Below, piece after piece: positions 1-11,809 of a stretch of 64,000 nucleotides of DNA (position 1 is its first letter; every line of letters starts with the position of its first letter). Source of the DNA: Leptidea sinapis (taxonomy: Eukaryota > Arthropoda > Insecta > Lepidoptera > Pieridae); contig NC_066312.1 in assembly GCF_905404315.1 (NCBI RefSeq), positions 17,657,001-17,721,000 on the forward strand, given 5' to 3'. Position numbers and translations under genes: made by a program. Below the pieces are notes generated by a model, which saw only the letters and a program-made list of their open reading frames with translations, was not told where the DNA came from and searched no databases.

Positions 1-185
1 CAAGGTATATATAAATATATCTTATATCTCAGGGTAACAATTATTATCAAGTTCAGTGCTAATGCATAAACATCTAAATAAATTTGATGTTTCTAGTCCT
101 GTTTCCAAAATACGAATGCTGTAATGTATATGAATGGTTACACTCTTGTGATGTTAACAAATTTTTAATATTTTGTCCCTCTGTT

Positions 186-1255
186 TCTTGTTAATGCCCT
201 GTGCTCCTCCGGGGCGTAAAAAGAATAGGAAAGTCCCAGGCCTAGGCCCAGGGTGTCAGTCATAGTCAGTTCAAGCAGCAGCTGGTTGCGTTGCGGCGCT
301 GGGCACAAAGGATTTGAACAAAAATAAATTTCCCTGCAGATTCTTTAAGCGGCAAATCACATGAATTTTGAAGCACCTCGTTTAAATCGGCGAGCAACTT
401 TATAGTTACCCGAAAAGAAGACGCAATTTCTGGGCTTTACAAAACTGCTCTTTGTTACTTCAACCAGCCGGGCCAGCCACCGCTGCATGGGGAATGACAC
501 CATGGCCCATACGGCAAAAGAGAAAGCCGAACTTCTATGTATTATTTTTGTCTCCAACTCAACTCTTGACGACATCAGAAAATCACCGCTGACCATCCCG
601 CGGTGTCAGAGCCCAGAGTGCTTGAATGACAGAGTTGTTATTGACAGTACACACAGAAAACTGTTCGGCGGGCTCTATTTTCATTGGAATCCAAGGACCT
701 GGCAGTTAGTCTGAAAATAGCGAAAGCCTATGATCGTGTATAGCACATGGCGCTTCACTCAAAACTTACATGATTTGGGCTTCCCGAGAGTTTATGCAAG
801 TGGAATACAAGCTTCCGCACTGGGCACAGCATACAGATGATTGAAGACGGTTATTGCACGAACCCAAAGCCCGTGAAAGATGGAGTTCTCCAAGGCTGTC
901 TGCTCTCTTCTACACTGTTTCTTCGGCATTTCAATAATATGTTGGACGCCTCCAACAAACATTGCAGATGACAGTACTGGTGAGGCGTATACGCAGGCCA
1001 TGCAGGTCTCTCGGGAAATGGTCGTCTTCTCTAGAGAAGATCATGGAATGGGCTAAATTGAACCTTGTCAAATTTAGCAGCCAGAAGACTCAAGTTTGCA
1101 TGTGCACCACTAAAAATTCCAGAGACGTCGCTTCATTGTTTGTCTTGACCTGATTCCTGCCGCTGAATTATACCTTAGCACAACACGCTATAAATTAGAA
1201 ATTATCTTCCATGCGCGGGATGATATTCTAATTCATATCCATGTGGCGTTCCACA
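186..1255 (+). mobile_element. Decayed family A non-LTR retrotransposon (LINE) copy
   Basis: This stretch matches pieces of the longer LINE at 21141-24540 in the same order with large internal deletions. The 5' leader (CCCTGTGCT...GGCGTAAAAAGAATAGG) is at about 198-260. Endonuclease-to-RT linker sequence is at about 283-600 and RT palm sequence at about 680-1140. The C-terminal part (TGATTCCTGCCGC...) runs to about 1255. No frame stays open beyond 75 codons, so it is dead. It is more diverged than the copies at 21 kb and 28 kb and therefore probably older. Near 690 it keeps one base that both long copies lack, which helps recover the ancestral reading frame. Confidence 0.85.
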
Positions 1256-1977
1256 GTGTGATTTTTTTTCCACTTTCTCCCACGTACAGCCAAGTGGATC
1301 GTGTTTCAAACGTTTACTCGGATAGTTGCGAGCTCTTGGATAAGTACTTTACATATGACATGAATTTCGAGCATACTATAAGTTCATTACGTAAAAAAAT
1401 ATTTCATAGCAATCATAAAAAAGTCGATATGGTTTGAAGAGTAAAAATGTATTACCTTTGAATGACAGTTAAGTTTAACTAAACTTTGTTACAACACTAT
1501 TAGTTAATTTGAAATTTGTATTAAAATAAACAATATAACGAGTATAATGCACAAATAAACAACATTTGCTACTACATATTATATTAATTGCTTTATCAAA
1601 ACTGGAAGTTGTGTGTTAACACTTCCCATTGTATTTGACGTAAAAGCTTTGAACACGCTTAACAATGCACACTAGAGTCATTTCAGAAATGAAGTTTAGA
1701 ATAAACATAAGCGTTTAAGGGGTTTTTATGCTGTGAATGCGTCAAGTACAATTTTTATTATAATAAATGTTGCGGTCAAGGCTATGTCGTAGTTTGATCC
1801 GTACTTAACTTTATAAGAACATATTCGATTATATGGATTTTTTAATTAAGAGTAAAAACTACAAGGCTCTAAGTAACTGCTTGCATGCTTCAAATAATAA
1901 AATAATAAATATCTAAATGGGCTTAAATAGGCAAACATGAATAATTCGATATAGTCCAATGAAATGTTAAATGAGCT
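1256..1977. other. AT-rich stretch, nothing recognised
   Basis: Only short ORFs, A/T runs and no repeat or gene similarity that I can recognise. Confidence 0.5.
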
Positions 1978-3200
1978 TTACCTTTTTAGAAGGCACACTT
2001 TTATTTTTGGGACATATGTGGGGTCTCAATAGAAACTTAACCCCAAGTTTGTGGAGTTGCCGCCCTTGTCCTACGGCCGCCAATTTGGAAAAGGGGGTGA
2101 CAACACCTTTTTCGCTATATCTCGGAAACTATGCGTCCTACAAAAAATTCATGATGACATAATTGTAGCAAATCACTTTGCCTAAAATTTATTCATTTAA
2201 ATTTTTTGCTTTAAATTCTAAATTAAAGAAGTTATAAGCAATAAAGTGAGAAATTTTCTACAAAATTTTCTTTATCGCTTTATATTTTTTACAAAAAAAT
2301 TACCCCAGACCAATCTTGTTGATGGTTTTTTGTGGAAAATTTTCTCTTAGATATTTTTTTTAATTTCATTCATTTAAAACGCTGTTCCAGCGCTCCAAAG
2401 TTGACCGGGTTCGACAATGTTTTTGAATTTGAACATGAACTTCCAACTACGAGTATGATTCCAATTTTAATTCCTGTCATTCCCCAAATCTTCACATGCG
2501 ACGTTAAATTAAATTCTGAGTCACAGCCTGTATCATCGAAGAAAAGTAGAATAGAACAGTTAGCTAATAACTGATTGAAAATATGGTTATGTCGAGGATT
2601 ACCTCATCGGCAGGATGTCTGTGGAGTAGGCCTACTGGGGATACCACGTAAAAAAAAACGCGCCTACAGACTCTACCTCATAGGTGGCGGGGAAAAGAGT
2701 TAGCAATGAATAAGTACTTTTGTAGGTAGGGGTTATAATAAAAAAAAATTAAGAATGTATTTACAATACAAAAAAGATCATAAAACAAAGTTAAGCATTT
2801 CGTTTTGACCAGATTCTCATGAGCATTGACAAATCCGGTCAATTTTGGAACGTTGTAACAGCGTTTTTAATGAATGAAATAAAAAAAATAAAAAAAAAAA
2901 TCCCTCAAAAGACCATCTGCTAGATTGGGCTTGGGTAATTTTTTGTTAAACTATAAAAAAAAGCTTTTAGTGACAAAGAAAAAAAAATTATAGATATTTT
3001 CTAATAATTATGACTTTACGAATTTTTTGTAGAACGCATAGCTTCTGAGATATTGCGAAATAGGTGTAGGCACCCCCTTTTCCAAGATGGCGGCCGTGGG
3101 ACAAGGGAGACATCCCCCACCAAGTTGGGGTTAAGGTTCTATTGACCCCTCCCCCCACACATGAACCAAAAATAAAATTATGTCCTCTAAAAAATTCTAT
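1978..3200. repeat. Foldback element with about 400-bp inverted arms
   Basis: The left arm (about 1978-2430) is the reverse complement of the right arm (about 2800-3200), at roughly 75-85% identity by eye. Shared blocks include ATCTCGGAAACTATGCG against ATCTCAGAAGCTATGCG, GAAAAGGGGGTG, CGGCCGCCA and TTGACCGG. The spacer of about 370 bp holds a smaller inverted pair: GTCTGTGGAGTAGGC near 2620 and GCCTACAGAC near 2664. An 80-codon ORF at 2332-2574 crosses the arm and spacer but resembles nothing I know. Ends are approximate and no clear target-site duplication was found. It could be a non-autonomous DNA transposon, a foldback element or the palindromic end of a larger element. Confidence 0.8.
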
Positions 3201-3965
3201 ATTTGGTTCTTAAATTGTAGCATTTCAACGACTAATGATTTTAAGCATTAGTAGTAGTGTTGAATTTGACATAATGAAAGTTGTAACGGAGAAATAGAGC
3301 TTAGCCTTTTATGCCTTTTTATGCCTTGCCCGGCCATAGGTTCCTTTACAAATAAAAATGCTAATCTTAGTAAAACTTGGATGTATAAATTTCTTGAACT
3401 TTCACCAATAAATAAAATATATATTTTTTCCCAAGGCTTTAATGCAGGTTTTTAAATCAACAAAAGATTCCCGGAAACATTACGTAATACGTACGCCTAT
3501 GGAAATATTAGTCACTGCTTGTTCCCCGTTGTTGAGGGCCCGTCAACTCTTATAAAAGTCCGGAACGTTTATTTCAAGCCGAGTACGGATAGGTCGTGCC
3601 TTGTGACCAGGTGCAGTCTTGCTGAATGTCCAACGTACATTTTTAAAGTCGTATTTCTAAGATGTGTTACAATAAGATCTAAGATAGTCTCTATGCGTAA
3701 ATAGACTATCTTCCACCAAAAAGACAGTGATAAGGATATTTCTATACTTTTCTATACTTAAAGGAGCAAGCATTTTGATCGAAGTATACTCTCATTAGCT
3801 TTAAGTTAATAAGTCTATAACTACTGCATATCGACGTTTTAGTTCTTTTTTGATGCTACTCGAAAGAGTACAGCAGGGATCTTCATTTCTCGCGATATTT
3901 TTTTTGATTTCGGCGAATTCTGGCTTTAACAGCATTAACAATCTTAAGCTTTAGTTCTAATACCA
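3201..3965. other. Intergenic, nothing recognised
   Basis: AT-rich with two short pyrimidine/purine runs. A 61-codon ORF at 3519-3704 shows no recognisable motif. Confidence 0.5.
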
Positions 3966-4019
3966 GTTTTTATATCGTATTATCCCATACCACAGTATGG
4001 GATAATACGATATAAAAAC
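3966..4019. repeat. Perfect 25-bp inverted repeat with 4-nt loop
   Basis: Positions 3966-3990 are the exact reverse complement of 3995-4019, with loop CACA at 3991-3994. The stem contains ATCGTATTATCCCATAC. There is no mismatch and the pairing stops abruptly at both outer ends. No U-tract or tRNA-like boxes are present. It may be a miRNA-like precursor, a recent snap-back duplication or the tip of a foldback element. Confidence 0.95.
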
Positions 4020-4900
4020 ATACGACTGATTTACTTTTGAAGTGTCTTAAAAATTAAACTTAAAAAATAAAAAAAAAATTAAACACCCCACTCTTTTATG
4101 ATGACTTGATTATGAGGTTTCAAGCATAAGTCCAGACTAGTCACAAATTATTTATGTGGATCTGCGCCCTATGAACTCAACAACTCCTTTAAAGATGATA
4201 TAATTTATTAGCCATTGCATCAACAACATTATTTTTATTCCTTTTCCACAATGTATCTATGTAGTATAAATTAAATATAAAACATATAATATTCTAGGAC
4301 AGGCACTAATTAGTAAAAGAAAACGACAGAATAATAAAAAAGTTCACAACAAATATCGGTAGACAGGTATATTATATTGAAAGTGGTTGAATAATTGGAT
4401 CGATTCCGGTGCACTACAAAGTTTAACTGGCCCCTGAGAGTTGTTCAAGTTTCACCTCAGTTATTAACGAGGCATTAATGAAACAAAATTGAAGTTTAAT
4501 GCAATAATCCTATGCAAACTTTTTAGCGAGGTCGCTGGTTATAATGTTAGAGTTTGACCTGCATTGACTTGTCGGTAGAAAATGATTTAAATCGTTTAGT
4601 AGTTTCGTAAGCCACGTGTTTGCCAGTTGGTATGAGACGATAATATTTGAAAAACTCATAAAGAAGTTCAGCTCTGGTGCTGAAAGAGAGCATGGGTGGC
4701 ACTGATGACCTCGCATCAGTCGATGTACGCTTGTTAGTTCTTCTATTGTACAACACAAGGAAAAGTGAGAATTGGTCGGGTTAAGTTTGATTTGGTCATC
4801 GTGATTTATATCATATTACAAAGCAAATATAAATTATAAATGGAAACCTAAACACGCTTAAGTAGAGGTCAGTGACATTCATAATATGGAACGTAGACGT
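4020..4900. other. Intergenic, nothing firmly recognised
   Basis: Two overlapping minus-strand ORFs of 69-82 codons lie at 4510-4758. They read a peptide with ELLYEFFKYYRLIPTGKHV, which I cannot assign. They may be a transposon scrap. Confidence 0.4.
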
Positions 4901-4904
4901 GGTC

Positions 4905-5275
4905 GCTAATTATGGGCCTTATGAGGAAACTCATGGTCGCTAAGAGGGCAATGGAGAGGGCTATGCTCGCTGTTTCCCTGCGAAGTCAAATCAGAAATGA
5001 GGGGATCTGTAAGAGAAACAAAGTCACTGACATAGCGGAGATGATTGCAAAACTGGAGGTGGGTACGGCACATAGCTCAACGGATAGTCCTCGAATAGCG
5101 ACCACGCACGGGACTACGTAGTGTTGGTAGGGTTCTCACAAGTTGGTGCGACGATCTGGTCAAGATCGCTGGAATACGTTGAATACGGGCACCATAGAAC
5201 CAATCGTCATGGCTATTTTTAGGTATTTTAGGCCTTTGCCCAGCAGTCTGGGCTAGTCTTCCCGCTTAAATGTTT
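4905..5275 (+). mobile_element. RTE-type LINE, 3' coding fragment
   Basis: The 69-codon ORF at 4912-5121 reads RKLMVAKRAMERAMLAVSLR followed by SQIRNEGICKRNKVTDIAEM. This resembles the conserved region just before the end of RTE-clade LINE proteins in Lepidoptera. After a frame break, 5130-5275 holds a further decayed stretch (TGGTGCGACGATCTGGTCAA) matching the WTDDLVK...QQWTS tail. The same tail is seen in better condition at 52915-53115 on the other strand. No RT domain is present. Confidence 0.75.
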
Positions 5276-5940
5276 ATCATGATGGTGAACCTATATGTAC
5301 ATATAAATCAAATCTAAAATCTTATATTAATAAAAAATGACACTCTTGGATGTTAAAGTAATTCAGAAATATACATTTTACGGTCAGCTAAAAGGTGAAA
5401 ATGAAACGGAAATATATAATAAATTGCGACGCTACAATATTAAAATGTAAGAGTGGCGTGCCGATGCTACGAGCCATTCGAGAAATTGTATTTTGAATAT
5501 CATTAAATAAAATGAAAATAGTTTGAAACTGAATGATTTTATTTTATCAAAATCCGAAAACAGAGAAAATGAAACTTTTATCTAACTAAATATTATCTTC
5601 TTCTGCACAAAATACAAATTCGAATAAAATATTATGCATTTCAAAATAAATAAATGTATTAAGCAGAACAATTTGTGAAGCTACGTCTAAAATTTCAATA
5701 CTTATTCATCTATGTGTATAAAAAAAAATTCAATATATCCAAACCGCTTTCTAATAAGTAATTTTTTTATCATTTTATCTGTTTGTTTGTTCCGGATAAT
5801 ATCTCCGCTGGACGAGAGCTCATGTAATTTATTCTACATACTATACGGCCACCCTACCTCTGAACCTCGATGGAATGTGAAGACTCCCCCTCGTTCATCT
5901 TCCACCCCCTCGCACTCGTCCTATTGCGTCAGTACGGTTT
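5276..5940. other. Intergenic, nothing recognised
   Basis: AT-rich. An 84-codon ORF (5712-5966) has a hydrophobic N-terminal half but no recognisable family and overlaps the LINE remnant that follows. Confidence 0.45.
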
Positions 5941-5949
5941 GCAGCTTCA

Positions 5950-7060
5950 TTACCGTTAGATACTAGGAACACAGTAAATATTTTGAAATCTACGAGAGGG
6001 TATAGCCAAATTTTCACTAAGGCGAAAGGGCTTTTTGTGTTGTTTGATTATAAAGCAGTGTAAAAATAATTGTCGAACGGTAAGGACTCTAGTTTCTTTG
6101 TATAGAATATGGAAAGGGTGCATGAATGGTTTATATGCTAGAAGCATTCGTTGAGCTCTTTCAAGGCATATTAAAAGGGGTTTATTTACTACATCCTGGG
6201 ATATAACAGAATACCACAAAACAGAACCGAACAAGACATTGTAAATATTTTAAAAAAAAACCAAAATCACCTAGATGCCTTATAGTTTTGAAAACCTTTC
6301 CTACTTTTCGGATTCTCGGAAATTGTTTGAATATACTCATCCCATCTTAGATAACGGTCTATGACAACCCCCAGGTATATAATTTGATGGACACGTTCAA
6401 GTTTTAGGCAACTGTATTCTTATAAAGATGAGAAACAATGCACTTAAACTGATAAGTTTTTATTTGGTTGTGATTTGACACTTGAAGAAAATGTTATTAT
6501 TTTCTTTTTCAAATTCAATGTTAGAAAGTTCCTCCAGCTATATTGTGACATTTTTAAGTCCAAATTAATCGAGTTTTTGGACACCATCCCAAGTTCTTTT
6601 GAAGAGAGGAACTCTGTCATTGGCATATGATATTAATTTACAGTTTGGAAATTCAGGAAGGAAAGGTCGATAGCATAAATTAAAAATAAGGATGGACCTA
6701 ATATACTGCCTTGGGATACGCCAAATTCTACTTGCTGCATGTACTGTAAACACGAAACAAATAGAATCTGGCATCATCTATTTTAACAGTTTGTTTTCGG
6801 TATTTAAGATAGCTGTGAAAGAAAAGAAGTGCATTGCCTCGAATCTTTAGACGTTCAAGTTTTGATAACAGTATTGGTACAGAAACAGTGTCAAATGTGC
6901 GAGCCAAATCGAGTTACATGTAATAGTTTTATTTGAGTTTTTGTACTTAACTAAACGAATATTCACTAAACGTTAAAATATTTTTGATAGTATAGGTAAG
7001 ATGGCTATTGGTCTATACTTGCTGACTACGTGTTTTAAGATTCCACATTCTCTTTCATGA
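5950..7060 (-). mobile_element. Family B (CR1/jockey-like) LINE reverse transcriptase remnant
   Basis: Read on the minus strand, RT blocks appear in the expected order. SKYRPIAILPILSKIF is near 7010-6970. LDLARTFDTVSVPILLSKLE follows near 6915-6830. A degraded GVPQGS...LF-like block lies near 6735-6680, and CKLISYAND (a degenerate YADD) near 6650-6620. The C-terminal FGSVLWYSV...LERAQRMLL segment is at 6234-5956. Stops and frameshifts separate the blocks. The DTVSVP wording matches the copy at 30799-32600, so both probably belong to one family. 5' endonuclease and 3' UTR are absent. Confidence 0.85.
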
Positions 7061-7439
7061 GTTTTCCCGATATATCATCTGACCATATCGCACATTCCGC
7101 CTTTTAATTCTTTGTAATATTAGCTACTTTATTGTAGTCAGTCCATAATATAACTAAAGAATCAATTTTGTCATCCCTAAGAATATATATAATCTTTGGC
7201 TAACTGAGATTCAGATGAATTTGTCCTTATCAAGATATCTTGCGCTAATATGTTGCCTATACTATAAATATTCCACATTTATTTAATTAAGTGCCTTCAG
7301 ATGATGAGGTGACGCTGCAGCTGTTAAGAGTTCTGCAGGTTCTGTTTAATCCTTAACTTACTTACCTTGTGGGTAGGCGACGCAACAGATCGTTCATTTC
7401 ACTTGTACTATTAGATTATGAAATTTACTATTATGAAAG
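7061..7439. other. Intergenic, nothing recognised
   Basis: May include further decayed upstream sequence of the antisense LINE, but no motif can be read. Confidence 0.4.
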
Positions 7440-7442
7440 AAT

Positions 7443-7742
7443 TGTTTTTTTTTTAATGAAAATAAGGGACGAGATGAGCACGATGTTAAGCTGATGGAAA
7501 TTGATACGCCCTGCTCATTACAATGCAGTGCCGCTCAAGATTCTTGAAGAACCCCAAAAATTCTGAGCGGCACTACAACTGCGCTCGTCACCTTGAGACA
7601 TAAGATGTTACGTCTCATTTGCAGTAATTTTACTAGAAACACAGTAATGCTTACACATTACTGCTTCACGACAGAAATTGGCGCCGTTGTGGTACCCATA
7701 CTCTAGCCGGCATCCTGTGCAAAGCAGCCTCGCACTGGTTAT
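7443..7742 (-). repeat. Family E retroposon-like repeat, copy 1
   Basis: About 300 bp repeated at 56300-56530 (same orientation) and 60375-60690 (opposite). Diagnostic blocks are GCGCTCGTCACCTTGAGACA, GAGCGGCACTACA, TTGATACGCCC and GCCGGCATCCTGTGCAAAG. In the minus direction the element begins AGCCGGCAT-like and ends CCCTTATTTTCATTAAAAAA, so the A-rich tail lies at the left. The tail suggests copying through RNA. No tRNA A/B boxes were seen, so it may be the 3' end of a LINE or a non-tRNA SINE. Confidence 0.8.
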
Positions 7743-9639
7743 TTATAGTTTCTATGGATAAGTCTATTAATAATACAAAATTATGTATTTTTTATAAATT
7801 ATTAAAAATAAGTACATACGAAATAAATAAAGAAATTCTTATCGAAATAAAATATTTTTTATATATACAAACGCTTTTTTATTCCGGTCTATAATTATCA
7901 ATTTGAGATTCGCTATGTATATGAATATGCGGACTGTTTTTCGGATATACATACGGTTATTAGAGACCCAACAATATTTGTAATTAATTTTCTTGCACAT
8001 AATATGTCGACTAAGAAAAATAATCTTTTTGTTTTGTCTGGGGAACACTCTGATATATTTATAAAGGCCTGGTGGGAGACTTCACTATGATAGTCCATGG
8101 CGATTAATTTGGGCGTGTAGGCGGAGAACATGATAAAAGTCCGAAATCAGATATAAAATAGCTTAGAATATTTATCACATTAGAAACCTTTAAAATTGTC
8201 AATGTTTCTCTACTATATTATGCATGTTTAATACGCAGAAATCTTCCTCTTAAATCACTTTATCTATTAAAAAACAACCGCATTAAAGTCCGTTGCAAGT
8301 TTTAAAGATTTAAGCATACATAGGGACAGACAGACAGAGGAAAACAACTTTGATAAATACTATGTAGTGATTTGTTTTTTTTTTTTTCTTTCGGTTGCTG
8401 ATATTAATATGTTAAAATAATTTCACCTGTGTCGTCGTTTCATAAAATCACAGAACTGCTTTTTGAACTTGCTGCGTTAGTAAATTATTTTGAAACACCT
8501 GTTGCAAGTTAAATTAGAACCACTTCCTCAAACTTTGAACATACAGTTTATAGAGTGGATAAAACAAAAGCTAACGCGCGACTCATATATTAAATATTGT
8601 AACGAAGGTCACTTGAACTTCGAATTTTCGCTAGAGTCATAGAATTCTATAGGGGCGTAAAGTAATCGCGGTCTTAACATACCCGTTGTTATGTAAACAA
8701 TTTATTTATTAATTCTTTCTTGTTTTTTATTTCATTGTTCGACATCATTCGAGTGTTATCTTTTGTGTATATATATAGAGGTGCACTTGATTTTTACCTG
8801 ACTGATAATGTGAACATTCAGTGCGATACCTATAACAAACGATTCAGATTCAACTACTTGTCTGTTATTGGTGATCGGTATTAGTGTGTAACGAATTATG
8901 TGTCGTAAGTAAGAAGTTACAATACTGTACTGTGGTCCAAATACATAATATTTTTTCAGTGATTGTTTATTATATATTTTATTAAATTAATTTTATCACA
9001 AAGTTTACAGAACTTAAGCATTGTTATACTGATACAATGATAGAACTTACCTCTAATGGCGGATTTACAATATGTAAATATAAGTTTTATTTTATTTAGC
9101 AAAATGTGGTGTGAGTGCGTATGTGGTTGTGTGCGTGTGTGTAAGTGAGCAAGCTCTTGGATTATTTAATCATTCCTTTATTAGAATGCTTGAAGATACC
9201 CTCATATTCTGCTTTTAACGTAATATCAAAATGGAAAGCACTCAAAAACATAATTAAACATCAGATTCATAAAAATAATAATTTGATTATAATCATCTGT
9301 ATTACAGAACTGTATATACACAGAATCGAAGGTTGATTGCTAAATTAATTACAACCAAATAATAATTTTATAACTAATGATGATGCCATTTATCTATTTC
9401 TCACTCTCTGCTCTGCGGTTTTTTTGTTGTAGTGAAAACTTCTATTGACGCTGATTACTTTATTGTGTATATTGAATAATATTAAGTCGTCACGCTCAGC
9501 TTTATAACAATCGATTTGGTACCAAGTGAACATAAAGGAAGTTGCATGACCCATGTTTCACCTTATATCCCGACGTTATAATCATAGCTTCGTATAACTT
9601 GATTGGTGAATGAACATGAACATTATAAAAGTATATTTA
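7743..9639. other. Long gene-free AT-rich stretch
   Basis: No supported gene. A short GT-rich tract lies at about 9105-9145 and a CAGACAGACAGA-type tail near 8325-8340. A TATATATAG box at about 8768 followed by TCAGTG at about 8818 looks promoter-like but has no ORF behind it. Confidence 0.45.
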
Positions 9640-9644
9640 TTTAT

Positions 9645-10010
9645 TAATACGGCTTTGCGCACCTATTATCGGTGTGGGTACCGACTAGTTTCGCACGATT
9701 TGGAGGTCCTTCATCAGGGTGAGGGTTCCTACTTGGAAACCAGTGTTACAAAACGCATCTCGCAATAAGAGCCATAGTGCTGATAATCACGTAGTGGACA
9801 CTGTGAGTATATTTTGTGCACCCGTGGACACCAATAGTGACGTAGTGTCAGTGATACGTTGCTCGTCATCATCACCGTCGCAAACCGGTCCAAGAGACGG
9901 TAAGTAATCGCGAACCCACTACACTCACCCTGACGAAGGACCTCCGAATGGTCCCAAACTAGTCGGCACCCACACCGATAAAACGTGATTAAAGCCGTTA
10001 TAATAAATAA
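9645..10010. repeat. Inverted-repeat element with hammerhead-like cores (Penelope-related?)
   Basis: The left arm (about 9645-9725) and right arm (about 9925-10010) are inverted copies. Read outward they give CACCCTGA(T/C)GAAGGACCTCC ... AAACTAGTCGG(T/C)ACCCACACCGATAA ... AAGCCGT(A/T)(T/A)TAATAAATAA. The CTGATGA ... GAAAC spacing resembles a hammerhead-ribozyme core. Such cores are known from terminal repeats of Penelope-like retroelements, which also often carry inverted terminal copies. The right arm has a possible stem II (GGACC/GGTCC). The left arm keeps GCGAAAC while the right has CCAAAC. The 62-codon ORF in the spacer (9719-9907) has no known match. Confidence 0.6.
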
Positions 10011-10299
10011 CTTAATAATATCTCACAAAAGTTTTATTTATTTAATTATAATTGTAATATATAATAGCGAAAGAAAACACGTGCATCCTGACGACATGTA
10101 CTACAACTTCATATTTAGGTCAGAGGCTTATGACAAACTTATTAACACTATGTAAATAACATTGGCACAAGCGTACAGTAAGACGTTACAGTACTACAAA
10201 GGTAAGAAAGAAAAGTACTGTAACTGTATTGTATTCAAAACAGTTTTAATTGTTATTTTTATGAATTTTTGTTGAATTTTTTAACCTACATACATATGA

Positions 10300-10505
10300 T
10301 ACATTTTTACACAAATCATCTGGCCCCATAGTATTACGGGTGCAAGACAACGATATATTCGATAAACATACTTAAACATACATAAATAGATATTAACATC
10401 CATGACTCGGAAACGAAAATCCATATTTATAATGTAAATGCATGCACTTACCGGGATTCGAACCAGGGACCTCTAGCTCTTAGCCTCTAATCACCGAGTG
10501 ATATG
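10300..10505 (-). repeat. tRNA-derived SINE
   Basis: On the minus strand, GGTTCGAATCCCGG (about 10448-10461) is a perfect pol III B box. It is preceded by TCGGTGATTAGAGGCTAAGAG (an A-box-like region) at the tRNA-typical distance. The body downstream (ATGGATGTTAATATCTATTT ... ATCGTTGTCTTGCACCC) fits lepidopteran tRNA-related SINEs. It is a SINE rather than a working tRNA because no acceptor stem can be formed. Confidence 0.75.
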
Positions 10506-10569
10506 GGATGTCTTTTATTTATATTATATAAATTATACCCAAATATCTATTTCTAAACAAATTTTTTTA

Positions 10570-10640
10570 ACGAAGAGGAGGACAAACGAGCTTTTGTTAC
10601 ACCAGAGGAATCACAAGAGCATTGCTGATCTTATAAAGCG
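10570..10640 (-). mobile_element. Family A LINE 3' scrap
   Basis: AGGAGGACAAACGAGC and ACACCAGAGGAATCACAAGAG match the reverse complement of the family A 3' end (compare 27988-28070) with an internal deletion of about 30-40 bp. Confidence 0.75.
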
Positions 10641-11460
10641 TCAAATAAAAGTACTTATGAATTGAAAAACTGAAAATACTTTCCCAAACGGGGGCTCCGT
10701 GGTGATAGTCAATGGTTCAACCTAAAGCGTCACCGACACTATATCATAATTAATTTAAAATTTCATCAACATTTATAACTGAATTATATTTAAATGCTTT
10801 TGATAGTGTATTTCAAATAGTGTATTTCATATTATTTTCAAATAGTGTATTTCATATTATTTATTAACCTTGTAGTACTAAGAACATAACGTTTTTATTC
10901 AAAAAGGCCTATTGTAGCTTTTATAAAAGAAATAGCTATCTTGGCCTGAGAATCAATATTTTTATAAAGCATTGCATTTACATATTACTGACAATCTATA
11001 CTATATCTTTCAAAGCGTGATTTTAATGCGATTGAGCCAGGGATCCGGAGGCACAATAGTGACTCAAGCCAAGTACAAGTTCAACAACATATGTAATAAT
11101 GTGTGTGAACGTGTAGGCGTGAGGATACAGTGCCTCTATTCTCGAGTCAGATGTCAACATAACCTCACCATATTTTTAACTCGATTTATTTTATTACTAC
11201 TTTCATAACAACACTTTAGACTCACTTTAAATAGTTTAATTATTAGTTCTTTTTATAAAACACCAAAAATGATATCGTTTTTTTATTATTTAGCGTTATG
11301 CTAATTTATAAAATTTTCGCTCCCGCGTTTTTTTTTTTTTCCTAATTTCAGTCGAATTTTTTATTTTGTTGTCGATTTACTAGATGTATATAGATATTTC
11401 GCCATACGAATTACCTTGTGGATAAAATTACGATACATTAATTTATCAGTTTCTTTTCAC
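10641..11460. other. Intergenic, short tandem duplication
   Basis: A unit of about 25 bp (CAAATAGTGTATTTCATATT) is tandemly repeated at about 10815-10865. A 78-codon ORF at 10972-11208 is unrecognised. Confidence 0.5.
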
Positions 11461-11490
11461 TTTTTTGGATCACTTAGTGTATCCAAAAAA
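11461..11490. repeat. 10-bp perfect hairpin with self-pairing loop
   Basis: TTTTTTGGAT (11461-11470) pairs exactly with ATCCAAAAAA (11481-11490). The loop CACTTAGTGT can itself fold (CACT/AGTG), giving nearly 14 bp. It could be chance in AT-rich DNA. Confidence 0.8.
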
Positions 11491-11534
11491 TAATCCGAGC
11501 AACTGGAGTACACTGAAGAAGGGTCGAAAATACT

Positions 11535-11700
11535 TGGAACAAATATTCACTTATTTTGGCTGGCGATTTCAACATCAACTTCGCTAATAAAAAATCAGAG
11601 CGGTTGACAACTTTTCTTTCGAAAATATTGAATTTGAAAATGAATTATGATCCACAAGAATCCACAAGAATATATGGGACCACCATTTGCCACCACCACC
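11535..11700 (+). mobile_element. LINE endonuclease fragment
   Basis: The 83-codon ORF at 11556-11807 opens with AGDFNINFANKKSERLTTFL and continues NLKMNYDPQESTRIYGTTI. The GDFN block and the following STRxYGTT block are typical of the apurinic-type endonuclease of CR1/jockey-like LINEs. The ORF then runs into a CACCAC-rich stretch and loses similarity. The frame is open upstream with decayed sequence. The final SDH block and all of RT are missing. Confidence 0.75.
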
Positions 11701-11809
11701 ACCAGCCGCTTCTCACCAAGTCATTAACCCTGCTGATGATTATTGTGATGCAACCATATGAATCTATAAGTTTTGAACAGCTCGATCAATCGGATCGAGA
11801 TAATTGACG

